From: Phaseolus vulgaris
Taxonomy: Eukaryota > Streptophyta > Magnoliopsida > Fabales > Fabaceae
Direction of reading: 5' to 3'
Assembly (NCBI RefSeq): GCF_000499845.2
Contig: NC_023756.2
Coordinates: 5,933,452 to 5,997,451 of the forward strand
DNA: 64,000 nt
Shown here in pieces: positions 51,331-64,000 of this stretch. Position numbers and translations under genes: made by a program. Below the pieces are notes generated by a model. That model saw only the letters and a list, made by a program, of their open reading frames with translations. It was not told the origin of the DNA and searched no databases. Each line of letters begins with the position of its first letter. Within the stretch, counting starts at the first letter, position 1.

Positions 51331-52739
51331 TTATTGATAAAAAAAATATAATTAATGTACTATAACGTGCTTAATATTAAAGTGTTCATGACTTGTTATT
51401 TGATTCATTTATATCATTGATAATTTGTTTGAAAATTTTCTAAAGCAAATTTTTTATTTTAATATTAACATAATTTATTAATATTTTTCGTTTTGATCAA
51501 TTGTAATTATGTGTATTATCAATTAAATATGTAACTTTTCTACTTAATTTTTTTACAACTATCCATTTTTATTGATGTTAAATTTTAATAATTAGATATA
51601 GAAACATCAAAAAGATAAATTGATAGATTTGTTTAAAATTCATAAAACATTATCCAAATCTTGAAATTCTTATAAATGAAGTGTATTTAGTTTTAGATTT
51701 ATATTTTCTTCTATCAATAAGAATATAAATATAGTATAAAAACGCAAATGTTTTCAATAATTGAATAATATAAAAAATTAAAATAAAATCTTAAAATTAC
51801 GTAATTTTCACCTATGTTAAAGAAAAAATATGTGTAACTTGATCAATGAATTATTATAGAGATTCAATTAGATTAAATGACTCTAGTTATTTATCTTTAT
51901 GAGAGATGGTTCTTTCGTACTTTAAAGATCCAATTAGATGAGTGATGATCCAAGGTGACACTCACTCTACTCTCTAGTCTACAATTTCTCTTTCCTGGTG
52001 GATATAAGGGCAGAGAAATGTATGTATTGATCAGGTACTTGTTTATCCATTACTAGTTTATAAATATAAACCATATTATTAGGTTAAGCCTATAAAACAT
52101 TGCTAGCTAATTAGATACCAATTTAGAAATTATTTATAAATAATAGAAACTAATTTAGAAACCAACAATTGGTTTCTGTTTAATGATTTTCTAGTAGTGA
52201 TTATATGTGAAGTTATGTTCTTATGTTTTGATGATAACAAAAACTAATAGAAAATTTGAATTTAATCCACATAACAGGCATTGCATTTGTTGAGACCTTG
52301 GACAGTCTAAGACCCTATAGATGATCTGATAAAACACTTGACGATCTATGACCCACTAGATGATCTGATGACTAGAAGATCATATGAAGAGTTAATGTTT
52401 TGATGATATAAAAAAACAACCTGAATGGTTTATTTGGCTCTAAGAACTACAATAAGCTTTGATTATAATTGTTAAACAATGATTTTATGTTTAAAAACGA
52501 AAAGATTTCAACATGTGGAATGACTCTGGGTGACCCTATATTTTGTATATATTTAAAATTCATATTTTCATAAATATATTTTATGTGGGTTGATTTATAG
52601 ATGTTTTCATTTATGGTGACACTTTTACTTAAGATTGAGATTTTAACAATTAATGGTGAATACATAAGAAAGATTCTCACTATACACAAACTTAACCAAG
52701 TGGTTAAGTAAGTGTGAATGTTCACTTCATAGAGGTAAA
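51331..52739. other. Intergenic with MITE fragment
   Basis: AT-rich. 52270-52400 contains three copies of a gatgatctga(t/c)-type motif (52322, 52360 and a gacgatctat variant), a short imperfect repeat of unknown origin. Confidence 0.4.
52101..52199. mobile_element. MITE copy 9, right-end fragment
   Basis: Only the right arm remains: gctagctaattagataccaa through tgattttctagtagtg. Confidence 0.65.
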
Positions 52740-53560
52740 GATGAAAAATAAGATATGGTGAGGATGAGATGCAATTACAAAATTGAAAATGGGCACAAGG
52801 TTAACATCAATGGTGGTCATGGCCTCCCAAATGATGTACCATACTCATGATTATGAGGGAAACCCAAGAGCAACAAAGAAGAGAAACTAAGAGACAAACA
52901 CATAAAATGGAATGGAGAAATGGAAGGAAAATGGAATGAGAAAACTTATGATGGTGGGTGAGAAATGTCACATCACTTGGAGGGTGATGTGCTCCAAGAT
53001 GAGTGTGTTGGCCACCACTTCAGAGTTTCTCAATCACTCAAGATAAGACCTCAAACCTAAGAGGACATAAGCATCACTAAGAGCTCACACAATTTGTGCA
53101 GAGTTTCTTTACTTCATTCAAATTCAACTTGGAAAATACAATGGGTAGGCCTCTTATTTATAGGTGAAGGAGCCTTGAAAAACAAGCAAGAGAGGTAGGA
53201 TGGGAAAAGGGAAAAAAGGACAGCCTTAGGGTTTGACTAAGTCAAACCCGCACCTAGGCTTGTCCTTCTAAAAACTAGGTCAAAACCCCTTCCTAAAGGG
53301 TTATGAACAAGCTAAAATGATAACTACACCCCCTATTATGCTAAAGACATCTTATTCTAGCCTATCTTTGATATTTAAACCCTTAAAGTGAGCCCAAATT
53401 ATTTACAACATATTATATTCTTTAAAAAGATCAGCTGGAAGAATATTTGGTGCTCTGTTTTATGCTCATCTCCTCTGGTTGGGTCCATGAGCTCCTTGGT
53501 GGGGTCTTGAATTGTTTGTTGAGATGACTATTCACCATGTGCTTTGTCTTTTGCTTCCTT
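52740..53560 (-). mobile_element. Non-coding LTR-like unit
   Basis: On the minus strand a TATA-type tataaataagaggcctaccc (about 53143-53162) is followed by a non-coding transcribed-like leader with ttgtgtgagctcttagtg and a long C/T-rich stretch. It looks like an LTR with U3, R and U5. Its partner LTR is not recognised in the window. It is clearly different in composition from its AT-rich flanks. Confidence 0.4.
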
Positions 53561-54916
53561 GGTCATCTTCATAGCTACTTGGTTTGTATCAAGATTTGTT
53601 CATATAAATCTTGTGAATATCTTTTTGTAAGATATTGCAAATATCTCTCAATCTTCTTTAAATAGAAATTTTTTGAATAAATTGAAAATTTCAAATACTT
53701 TGTTTTAGTATAACGCATTATCGGGAATGAATCAATTGTCTGTTTTGATTTGTTTTTACTAACCCATATTTCAAATACTTTCAAATTAAATTTTAAACAC
53801 ATTCAGAGCAAAAATAAATTTGAAAATTACACATCCAAACTTTCTATTTTAAGCATCTAGCACAAAAAAATATGAAAATATTGTAATATCTGAAATTTAT
53901 CTATTCAAGTGTCAATTTTAACTTATAGAAAAAATACATGATTATATAATTGAATTTAGGCATAATGAAACTTTTTGTCCCAATATTTTATGACTTTATT
54001 AAATTTAGTTTCCATATTTTTTAAAAAAATTAAAATGGTTCCAACATTTTTTAGAAACCATATTAAACTTTTTAAAAAACAGTTGGTACCATTTTAATAT
54101 TTTAAAATATGAAAGCTACATTGAATAAATTTATAAAATATTGAGAGAAAAAAAAAAGATAAATATGCCTTGAATTTATATAAAAGAGTATCCGAGAGAC
54201 TCAATGGAATAAAATAAATATTATTTTATTTATTTTTGTTTCCTTTTCTCTCACCAAATATATTTAAAAAAAATTAATTACTATTTGGTGTTTTCATTTC
54301 TAGACATGCCATTTTCAGTTTATTTTCATCCATAGACACCACGTTAATCTTTTAACTAACTCAACCTAGTAGTTGTAATTATTACAAGATAGTTTCTCCT
54401 AATGTTAAAATAATTATTACAAGATAATCCCTTTTGCTAAACCCATCACGTTAGTTAACATTTTATCTATTTCATTGCTCGGTGTTATGAACTAAATTTA
54501 ATCGTCTTGGTGTTCATAAAAACCTTAGCTTCGTGAAATTTAATTGAACATTGAGTAATTCTGATCAGATTTTGGACTCTCAGTAACAATCACTTGAACT
54601 ACTTTTTGGAACGCCATCTTCTGTCATCAGTAAATCAAATTAAATCAAGTTTAACGAAGCTATTACATCATAGGTTCTTTACATTCCGAACATGTTCTGC
54701 TGCAAAAATTGAATTTTCTTGTACTTATCTCTGCTACAACTGTTACTGTACGCATAGATGCTACATTTTGATCACACTTCAAAGCATGAATGAAAAGAAA
54801 AACATTTATACAGACTTCTGTATATATGTGCAAGGGATATCTGATGAGGAGAAACAAAGATTCAAACATGCAGAGTAAACATTAACATTTTGTTTTGATC
54901 TGTCAATCAATGCTGG
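53561..54916. other. Intergenic and 3' flank of the tail-anchored gene
   Basis: AT-rich. The last 300 bases are probably the 3' UTR of the minus-strand gene (no second ORF of note). Confidence 0.45.
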
Positions 54917-57900
54917 TTAAAAGGATATCCTGATAAACACCAGAATATGTAAAGCTAAAATGTAGAGCACAAATGCAGACCTGAATAGCATAAGCCTCTG
55001 CTGGGTTTCAGTTCTGCCTGCTGAGTGATAAGGAAGCCTCTGATGGCCTTCATAATCTGACAAACTGTGCAACTTATCTGAGGAGCTTTTACCGAAACGA
55101 TTCCTAGCAGCAGTGTTCGCCTCCAAATTGTTGTTTTCTGTTTGCCGCCATAGCGCATTCAATCTTTCCAGTTCCATCTCTTTCAAATGCATGTCACCAA
55201 GTAAGCCCTCAGCTTGTGCCTGAATGTATGAGAGTAAGACAACCAGTTAAACACTTTCACATCCAAATAATCAATCAAAGAGTTATCAACTAGACATTGT
55301 CAAAAACAAAATTCTCTAGTAAAAACCAGAGGGAGGGAGAAATTTGCAAACACTGTACAATGAAGTGTAAAAAGGACCTGCTTAACAGCCAGTTGCTCAA
55401 TTAGACCATGAAGTTGTTTATCCAATGTCTTCTCTCTTTGTGCTGCAGAACAAGAACGTTTTAGAGCCAAAAAATACATAAACTCGGGCAAGGTGCTTCC
55501 CAAGTGTAGAGTATCAGTAGGAGAATTAACACCACAAAAGCAATCAAAATTATATTTATGTCCGGTTATGGTTAGTGGATTTCTAAGAGCATGAAATAGT
55601 ATCTAATGTTATTCAGATATGAAACAAGATTGAAGTCTCCCCAACTAAAGTTCTTTCTTTCTCTTAATGATAAAAAATCATTCAAAAAGAATACAAACGG
55701 GAGTACCCTTGAATCTTACTAAAGCTACAATGGAAACAACAGAGGCAAGAAAATAATAGATACATCGAACCAATTGAAAAACCCAGTCTCTTGGCACCAG
55801 TAAAGAAACACTCTTAAATCCAATCAGATTTTTGTATCAGCATTTTGAAAATTATTACTACGTCAGAAATGCAGTGGCAGGATATAATCATATTACTAGA
55901 AATTTATTATGAATATGCAAAATGTTTCCGTAACTCATTTATACACACGAATCAACGTTTGAACAAAATCTAAAATACAGGAAATCACCTAACCCATTCC
56001 TATGCTGAATTTTTTATGTCATCATCATGATGGACTTAATCATTCAAAGTCCTCTGCATTCACAATTACGGCACAGAAATCTGGAAAAAAGAATAATATA
56101 AGACGGACATACTGTCATAACCGGGTTCTAATAAATATCACTATTCCTTTTGCAGTTCCAAGCACTGAAAGCTTCATAATTGGTATATTAACATCCGCGC
56201 AGGTGATATATTTCCCACTTCCACTTTCAAGGGATCCCAGATTTATCCTTTCATGGTTCTCTCCTACATGTGGATTTATGATAAGAAATTTGGGAAAAGT
56301 ACACAACAAAAGCTAGCCATTGTAGTAGAAGAACTAAGGCTATACAAACTCCATCATAGACACTTAGTTCCAATGTGGATTTTGAGTCCTATATATGATA
56401 AGAAATCATACCTGGGGAAGGTAGTTTAAGTGTATTTTCCTGCACTTTTGCCCACTTCTTCTCCAACTGTTTCACAGCAGCCTCCATTGAACTCTGGATG
56501 AAATGAGGGTTATTAATTTGGTGCTTAATTATATATCCAATCATAGATTGTCATACATGTTAAGGATGCTGACTTTTGTATTCATCATTAGTAAAAAGTC
56601 CTATCTAGTGTAATTTCTAACTGATTGATAATATAACATCTTTCTATTGACAACATATGAAAATAAAACTCTCAATTAGGTTAAGTATCAACATAAGTAG
56701 TTAAATTACACCTAAAATTATATAGCATAGATCATATGGTCCTTGTAATCATGTTAAGTTGAGCACATAAAAGAGTCTGTGATTAACGAACCAGTTGCTT
56801 CTTCTTCTCTTCCAATTCATCTAGTAAAGCTGATCTCGATGCTTCTGCATCTACATCAAATCCAGCTTTAGAATTTGCCTTCATTTCATCCCAACCATCA
56901 GATACTTGCTGCTTCGTATTCTCCACCTCAGCTTTCAGTTTCTTCTCAGTCTCTTCCATCTCCTATAACAAAATAAATAAAAAATCAATTGAACCAAACT
57001 CAACCTCACAAATCACAATCAATTCACAATCAGAACCTGCAACTTTGTCCTTAGTAAATCAGCCTCCTGCAATTTCTCTTTTATTTTAACCTCACAATCC
57101 GATATTGCATTTTCATATGCCGCATTCTCTTCCTTCAATGTCACCTCTCTAAGTTGGGCCTGAAACAAAAATCATCATCATTAGTCGTAGCAGTATTTTA
57201 GGTTAGTATCATTTTAGTCCCCAAGTATTGCAATTGTGTTCTTTCACTTTCACAAGTTTCAGTTGTGCCAGCTGAGTCCATCAAGTTTTCTTCTGTTTAT
57301 AATTTAGTCCCCTTATCTTGATTTCATCTGATACTTAACTGAATTTGCCAACATGGCATACGTGCAAATGAATAAATACAGTGTTGCAACCAGCAAGAAA
57401 ACACAGAATATTTGATAGTTGTGTTTGTGATTCATGGGGTAAGTTATTGTTTTTAGAGTACTGCTAAGAACACACTCTTAAATATGTTCTTTCTAACACA
57501 TTGGATTATATTTATTGTTAACTACAAACTCAGGGTAAATGTTCATTAACTAAGACCTGGAACCCAGAGAATTATACATGTCCAATAAATTTCACCCAAT
57601 AAGAAACAGCATGTTCAAAAGAGTATATCAAATAGAGTATTCCTAACATTTCTTCTTGCTTTTACACAGTAATGGACATCAAAAGGATCATCTTTTCATT
57701 CTGAGCAAATCAACGACTTAAAATTAGACAGAATCAAGACGGAGGGACACAATTGTCAACGGAAGAAAACTTAAGAGATTCAACAGGTGTAGTCCAAATA
57801 CAACTCTTCCAAAATGTATAATTTTGGAAATCTAACAAATTTTTTTGTTCAATCAATACAAATTGTAACCCAGACCAAACCTATATTTCAATTCCAGACA

Positions 57901-58830
57901 AAGGTTGTGCTACAGGCTCAGCTGGATTAATCCCTGACAAAGAAGAATGCTAACAACACTCTCTTTACTATTAGGTGAAATTTATTGAAAAATAATTTTT
58001 TTACTAGATTTCATCTCTCCCTTAACTAGAGCATGTCTGGCAAAAATTATTTTTGCCAATTTCAGCTATTTTTAGGATAAAAAAGCAGTTTGTAATTTCA
58101 ATTGTATATTTAGGACAATAATCTAAATGTGTAAGAAACTTTATTTTCTGAAAAGATAAGTTTATTTTTTTGTAATTATTTTCCAACAGTGTTTCCCTCT
58201 CAGCTTCATACACTCTTTTTCTTATATAAAAACTGATTCACATTTTGTTTCCAAATGAAATTAATTAACCCAACCTTTCTTCAACACACTAATGGCAAGA
58301 TTCTGATTACAATCTATTATAGCAACATAATCAATTGTACATGCAATAATAATAATAATCGAATATTGAATAATTGAATTTTTGCAGTTTCCAAACCCAA
58401 ACACACTCTGAGTCTCTTTCATCAAAATTAAGAGAACATTAGAGTGATATTGCTAGCATTCCTCTATAACATAATAACACAGTAGTATTTGCAACCGTGT
58501 TGGGGAATTTGGATGAGAGAGTAAAAATGCAATTAAGGTTTATTAGTAAAGGACCTGTTGGCGCGTGGCGGAGTGGGAGTTCAGTTGGAGGGCGAGGGCG
58601 GCGTTGGAGGCGAGGGAGTGAGCGTGGAGGTGCGGGAGGCTCTCGGAGATGTCCTGGGGAGGCAGTCTGAGCCGTAGATCATGGATCACACGGCGGAGAG
58701 AACCCAACTTCTGATCCAGTTCGATCACGTACCTTTGCTGATCTTCGGAAAAGAGGATTGGGATGATGGAATCGTCCTCCGCTTCCTTTCCTGCGCCACC
58801 TCCCACCGCCCATGCCAGTAAGCCAGCCAT
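54917..58830 (-). CDS. Tail-anchored coiled-coil protein, 6 exons, 339 aa
   Basis: Exons on the minus strand are 58830-58555, 57159-57037, 56962-56792, 56493-56412, 55442-55378 and 55219-54917. Junctions are GT-AG and the frame stays open through all of them (1020 nt including TAA). The N-terminus MAGLLAWAVGGGAG is followed by an acidic stretch and a conserved-looking block, DQKLGSLRRVIHDLRLRLPP. Exons 2-5 are charged and helical (ENAAYENAISDCEVKIKEKL, EELEEKKK-type runs), consistent with coiled coil at about residues 90-270. The last 20 residues (SAFVLYILALHILVFIRISF) form a C-terminal membrane anchor. This suggests a tail-anchored endomembrane protein, perhaps Golgi, since aromatic and His-rich anchors occur in golgins; that is inference. 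I do not recognise a named family. The start is the ATG at 58830; the upstream in-frame TTG codon is ignored. A CT/GA tract lies in the 5' leader. Confidence 0.88.
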
Positions 58831-58842
58831 GCCTTTCAAGCT

Positions 58843-58844
58843 AA

Positions 58845-58877
<33 letters not shown>

Positions 58878-58887
58878 TCTCTCTCTC
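58843..58887. repeat. (CT)n / (GA)n tract in the 5' leader of the tail-anchored gene
   Basis: CT repeat, interrupted once, just upstream of the minus-strand ATG. On the transcribed strand it is a GA-rich leader, a common feature of plant 5' UTRs and core promoters and a possible GAGA-type binding site. A TATA-like tttaaatag lies further upstream at 59032-59040 (minus). Confidence 0.8.
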
Positions 58888-60139
58888 AATTTCTTCAGTT
58901 ACCTTCCATTTTTTCCGATCTGCGGTGGTTGATTTGGGAGTTGGGAGTTGGGAATTGGGGTGGTTTCGGAATTCCAATTTTGTTGCTTTTGTAAATCAAA
59001 ATTAAATTTCATTTTCTTGTGAGCATTTCTACTATTTAAAAAACTGTAAAAACTAATAACTTTGTTAATTTCGAATTATATTATAGAATTATGTATGGTA
59101 TGAAATAACAAATTTGTTTTAATCTGATAAAAGTAAAACATAATAATTAAAATTTGTATTTTTTTATATAATAACATTGTAATATATTTCAATAATAGAA
59201 TTTTGCTTAATTTTTTAATAATGTAAGACATTAATTGGTTAACTTAATATACATTTTATCCCTTAACAATGCTCCTCCTGTAAATTTTATTCCTTCATAC
59301 ATTTTTAACGAAATATGAAAGTCTCCTTTAATTTATTCATCTATATCCTTATTTTATTCTTAAGTGTATCTTCATCTATAACAATATAAAAAGAAATTAT
59401 CCAATTAATTTTAATATATACATTTTGTATTTCTATTTATTTTTTATTATATTTTAAGATTAAAAACAATAAAATAAATTATCCAAAAATATTGAAGATA
59501 GTTACACACTTAACAAGATAATATGTTATAAATTGTCCACATTTTGACCTAATCAACCAGTACATTTTATGTAAGTATCATTATTAATATATCTATCATT
59601 ATGTACTTAGAATCACTAATAGTTTATTAAACACATGGTGAAAGGACATCTCATGAATATTGAGAAATTTAAAGTCTCAGCATTAAGTAAAGGCATGTTG
59701 CCTTCTAGATATACGTTTGTTGATCATAAGTCGCCCTTTAAGTAATGAGTACGTTAGTCATATGACGTTATCTCGATCAGATTGGTGGGAACTATGATTC
59801 TGTTACCGAGATTTTGGGAGTTTGAGACATAGTCATCGTAGGGCTAGGTAAAATTGTTTCTACCTCTACAAGACTTCACAAAATAAAATCATGAGAAATC
59901 AAAGACATACCATTCAAACCAAAGATGGTCATGTTCCAACCTTCCAAAAATCCTGGATACCATGTGAAAGTTACAATGGGTTAATGCATAGGCTAAACAA
60001 ATAGCAAAGGAGGTAGAACAATAGCGATTACAAAATAAGTAGAGATGTCACATCATTTGATAGAGAAGCTCTAAGAGGACACAAAGAATTGCAAAAAACT
60101 AATGAGAAATTGCAACAAGCCATGTGTAGACAAATGACT
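58888..60139. other. Promoter side of the tail-anchored gene and flanking repeat DNA
   Basis: 58888-59040 is the minus-strand leader and core promoter. 59041-59630 is AT-rich. 59630-60139 has higher GC with a plus-strand reading EALRGHKELQKTNEKLQQAM (about 60062), resembling the charged N-terminal helix of retroelement gag proteins. It may be another relic just before the copia copy. Confidence 0.35.
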
Positions 60140-62620
60140 TGTCAGGGACATGTCAACCCGTATTCGATTCACGCTTGCTTAGACGATCTGATTTGCTTCA
60201 TATATAAATTATCTGCTTGTAAGTTATGCTTAGATAGTCTTATCGTGTGTGTTATGCTTAGACGATATGATGAACTTCTTTTTCTACAAATGATCCGGTG
60301 GGCTTCTTTTTCTAGATAGTTTGGTGGGTTTCTTCTTTTGTATCTTATTTAAGACGATGTTGCATCAATGCTTTGCACATCAATAACAAGAATTTCTTTC
60401 TAATCTTTCTTCTTTCTTCTCTTATTTCTCTCTTTTATTTTCTTTCCTTCTATTTTCTTTGTAATGGTATTTGAAGTACTCTATAAAACATCACTCTAAT
60501 GGATAAAGTTGATTAAGATATATGTCCAGTAACTAATAGCTTCTTGTATCTGCACCCTAGTGAGAACCCTAATACTTCTTTGGTTTCTTCTTTACTTGAT
60601 TCTTCTAATTAAAATTCTTGGAGCTACTTTATGGTTATTTCTTTGAGCGCAAAGAACAGGCTGCAATTTATAGATAAAGTGATTTATCCACTTGCTTCCA
60701 CGAATCAAACTTTTTATTCAAGGAAAAGATGCATCGATATGGTGGCATCATGATTTATCAATTATGTATCTATGAGTATATGCTAATGCATTATTTGGAT
60801 GGATTATGCTGTTGAAATTTGGAATAATCATAAGTCAGGCATGGACAAGGCAATTTGTTGCACATGATAGACCTTCAACAATAAGCTTCTTCTTTTAGTT
60901 ATTAAGATCAATTTGTCACCAAATTCTTTTCAAAGTTATGTGTTATATGAGATGAAATTGAAAATTTCAGGGCAAACCATGTTTGTAAATTCACTTACAA
61001 TTCTTAACATCATCGCCAAGAAAAAACTTGAAGACTAAGACATGCAATTTCTACGTGCTCTTAATGAACAATATGGAAACACCAAATCACGCATTCTTCT
61101 ACTTGATCCTTTACCACCTATCTCAAAAAACTTTTTCTTTGTTGTCCAATGAAAAAGAAAAATTCTTAGGGACATAGTCATTCGAGATCTCAATTAAAAG
61201 TAAAGAATACTTTTATTAATAATAACAATGTTGCTAACAATGTTCAATGCGGATACTGTGGACAAATTGGCCACATTGAGAATATTTGTTTTCGCGAGAA
61301 GAATCTCAATAGTGTTTCCGATAACAAGGAAAAGACTTCTTGTAATCATAAAGTTTGTTCAAATTGTGGTAAAATAAGTCATACAGTCGACATGTGCTAC
61401 AGAAACACGAGCTTCTAACTAATTGTAGAAACTCAAACAAAAACATCAATGCCACCATAATTGATAAAGATAGGTGTGATGCTAGTGACAATAACAATCA
61501 AAATGGAGAAACAAAATTCATTTAAGAACAATATCAAGCTCTGTTGAGATTGATAAATCAACATAACTATTAAAATTCAGATACTGCTTATACTGGATCC
61601 ATTTCTACTTGTATTCCAGAACTAAAGAACCCAAGTATGCCTTTTCTTGATAATGATATTACTTAGGTGATAGATTATGGTGGAAAGGATCATGTGGTTC
61701 AAATAAATTACTTTTTAGATTTGAAAACTGTAAAACTAATTACTATCAAGTTACCTAATGGTCATGAAACATTGACTCTTCAATATGTTAAGTTAACTAA
61801 CAAATTTTTCATCACAATGTTCTCTACATTTCCTTTTTCACTCTTAATATTTTTATGGATCAAAGCTAATAAGCCTAAATAATTTTATGATTACCTTCTA
61901 CCTAACTCTTGTATTATTCAAGAAGGTATCTCCAATAAGACAATTGGTATAACAAATATTATATATGACATTTATCTTTTTTGTTCCAAGAGAAACATTG
62001 GTAAAAAATTTAATTCTATTTATATTCACCCTATTTGTAGCATTTTGGATATTGATATTTGACATTGTTGCATGATACAATGAATCTTATGAAATAGAGT
62101 TTTTCTGATATACAAAGTAGGAAATTTATGTTTGTAACGCTTGTCATTATGTCAAGAAAAAGAATTTCCTTTTCCTATTAGTAATTCTACTACTCCTAAG
62201 CCTTTTGATCTTTTGCATTTAAATATTTGGGACCCTTATAATATTTTATTCTTTTTAGGGATGTATGAATTTTCTTACCATTGTGGATGATAATACTAGA
62301 TTCACCTGAATAAGTCATTTTGACTAATAAAGTTGACGTTAGATAGAGAATAAAGAATTTTATTAATCTTGTTGAAACTCAATTTGAAACCAATGTTAAA
62401 AAATTTCGTACTGATAATGGGTTAGAATTTTGTTCGAATGATTTCTATGCATCTAAATGAATTCTTCATACAAAATCTTGCATTGAAACCCCGCAACAAA
62501 AAGGTATTGTTGAGAGAAAACATTTGCATATTTTGTTTGTCGCTCATGTCATTCTCTTTCAAAAATAATTTGCCTAAAGTTTTTGGAATTATGCTATTAC
62601 TACTTATGTTGTTAATCACA
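60140..62620 (+). mobile_element. Second copia relic, 3'-truncated
   Basis: A 5' LTR-like region ends near 60463, followed by tggtatttgaagtac (initiator Met tRNA-type primer site). The gag region follows with two zinc knuckles: CGYCGQIGHIENIC (about 61250) and CSNCGKISHTVDMC (about 61357). A protease block (DYGGKDHV, from DSGATDHV) with VKLITIKLPNGHETL lies near 61670-61770. Integrase blocks FLTIVDDNTRFT (about 62272), FRTDNGLEFCSNDFYASK and ETPQQKGIVERKH (about 62405-62525) follow. No RT or 3' LTR is seen before the window end. Many stops are present. Confidence 0.82.
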
Positions 62621-64000
62621 TTCCTACTTATGTTTTAAATAATCAATCTTCTTTTAGAATTTTTTTTTTATAATAAAACTCTTAATCTTTTAATGATTTC
62701 CGTGTTTGATTATCTTTCTTATGCTAATACTCTATACGAAAAACATAAAAAAAAATTATCCAAAAGTTCATCCTTGTTTTTTCTTGGTTTCAAGCCTAAT
62801 GTTAAAGACTATATATTTTACAATTTATATATCATAACTGTCTAGTTGCATCCAATTTTTCAACCAAAAATAAAGTTTCACTCTAATGTAGTATAAGGTC
62901 AACCCTGGTTGAATACATGTGAAAACATATTGATTGAATCCATTGTTTATTATTCTTTTATTCATAAATTAAAAAGAGAGAGATTGGGTTGAATTACATA
63001 ATGTAAATAAAAAGTAAAACATAAAGCAAAATGCACAATAGACTATCTAATGAGACAATCGTCTAATAAACGGTATAGTAGTTAAACAACATAAAAAATA
63101 AAAAAGATAAAACATCTAATGAAAAATAAAATAATTTGCAGAAAGTAAAATAAATTGAAAAAAATTAAGTAGAATTGTTAAATATTATAGTTAGCAGTAG
63201 CTAATTATACTTAGCAATAATGATTAATATTTTTTTAAAATTTAACTTTATCATATAAATATATTATACATATTAATAAAATTTATTGAAGGGCTAAACA
63301 TAAATTTATTACAATATTCTTTTAAAATTTAACTTTATCATATAAATATAAATATATTATACATATTAATAATTAATAAAACTTATTGAAGGACTAAACA
63401 TAAATTTATTACAGTAGTAAAACTATCGTCACAAAAAGAGTAAACGGATGTTGTAGAGGGATTAAATAAAACTACTCTTACAATTAATTATAAAACTACT
63501 AATAAATCAATGGATAATACATTTATAATAGGACATTAGTTATTTTCATATTATTTATTTAAAATATATTATACAATATTATAATTATACTTTTATACTT
63601 TTAAATTTTATAACTTAATTGCATATGAAAAATGATATATTGACTTGTCCTTTATTTTTTAATCTTAATTAGATTGCATACCAACAAAGATGTCTATTTT
63701 GCATAATAAATATTGAATGATTCTCATAAACTTTAAATATATTTACTTTTGTTCATTATAATTTATACTTTTTTTTTATATATAAAACACATTTTTTAGT
63801 GTCATTTTCCTTTTGACAGAAACTCCGATAAAGATCAGGGCTGCTATTGGATGATGTTAACTTACCAACTTGCTATTTTTCAATTCTTTCTGATTCTTTT
63901 TATTTATTTATTTATTATTAGTTGAGAAAAAAAAAATTGTAATCTTCCAACTTTAAAAAAGTTTCCATATTTGTAGTTATTAATAATATTTTTAGTTGAC
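62621..64000. other. AT-rich right end of the window
   Basis: Decayed continuation of the copia relic to perhaps 62900, then AT-rich DNA with the tandem duplication at 63233-63413. No gene is recognised. Confidence 0.45.
63233..63413. repeat. Tandem duplication of about 85-95 bp
   Basis: The unit from ttttaaaatttaactttatc to gctaaacataaatttattac occurs at 63233-63314 and again at 63321-63413. The second copy carries small insertions (aaatata and aattaata). Confidence 0.85.

Noticed and set aside
54594..54878. 94-aa plus-strand ORF and its minus-strand counterpart beside the tail-anchored gene
   Set aside because: Lies in the probable 3' UTR/flank of the minus-strand gene. No similarity, splice context or conserved motif.
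56002..56316. 104-aa plus-strand ORF
   Set aside because: Lies within an intron of the tail-anchored gene on the opposite strand; composition is not protein-like.
1..64000. Possible bacterial-type defence system, CRISPR array, tRNA or rRNA
   Set aside because: No CRISPR-like spaced repeats, no tRNA A/B boxes or rRNA stretches were noticed. The only regular array is the 60-bp minisatellite, which has no spacers.

Overview
This looks like a nuclear genome window from a dicot plant, most likely a legume of the Phaseolus/Vigna/Glycine type. The grounds are very AT-rich intergenic DNA, GT-AG introns, a dense load of decayed plant retrotransposons, legume-type TRIM/LTR signatures, and CACTACAAG-ended MITEs. 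The species assignment is inference. I saw no bacterial, organellar, rRNA, tRNA or CRISPR features.

Four protein-coding genes can be supported. Three are plus-strand members of the TRICHOME BIREFRINGENCE-LIKE (TBL) polysaccharide O-acetyltransferase family: TBL-A (4625-8411), TBL-B (22901-29697, alternative upstream ATG at 22838) and TBL-C (47061-48660). All share one structure: exon 1 carries a signal-anchor helix and the GDS motif, exon 2 carries the DxxH motif, and a single phase-0 intron sits at the same codon. Intron length differs widely (2470, 5489 and 316 nt). A short copy of the TBL 3' end lies just downstream of TBL-A (about 8508-8670), which points to a further copy lost from the cluster. 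The fourth gene, on the minus strand (54917-58830, six exons, 339 aa), encodes a coiled-coil protein with a C-terminal membrane anchor. I do not recognise its family by name.

The rest is mostly transposon debris in AT-rich DNA. The plus-strand elements are a copia element with both diverged LTRs (38436-42625), a second copia relic with two intact zinc-knuckle motifs (about 60140-62620) and a TRIM-like copy at about 43929. The minus-strand elements are a copia RT/RNase H relic (11780-12600), a gag-like relic (about 17430-17960), a 5'-truncated LINE with a perfect 17-bp target-site duplication (19186-21783), a TRIM inside the TBL-B intron (about 28510-28745) and a LINE endonuclease relic (about 35890-36660). 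About nine copies of one inverted-repeat MITE family are scattered through the window. There is a 60-bp x 5 minisatellite at 15075-15374 and several microsatellites.

Functionally, the TBL cluster would act in the Golgi, adding acetyl groups to cell-wall polysaccharides. The fourth gene also looks like an endomembrane tail-anchored protein but has no evident link to the cluster. I found no convincing previously undescribed system. The most informative points are the TBL relic, the start-codon choice in TBL-B, the LINE with its exact target-site duplication, and the MITE family.
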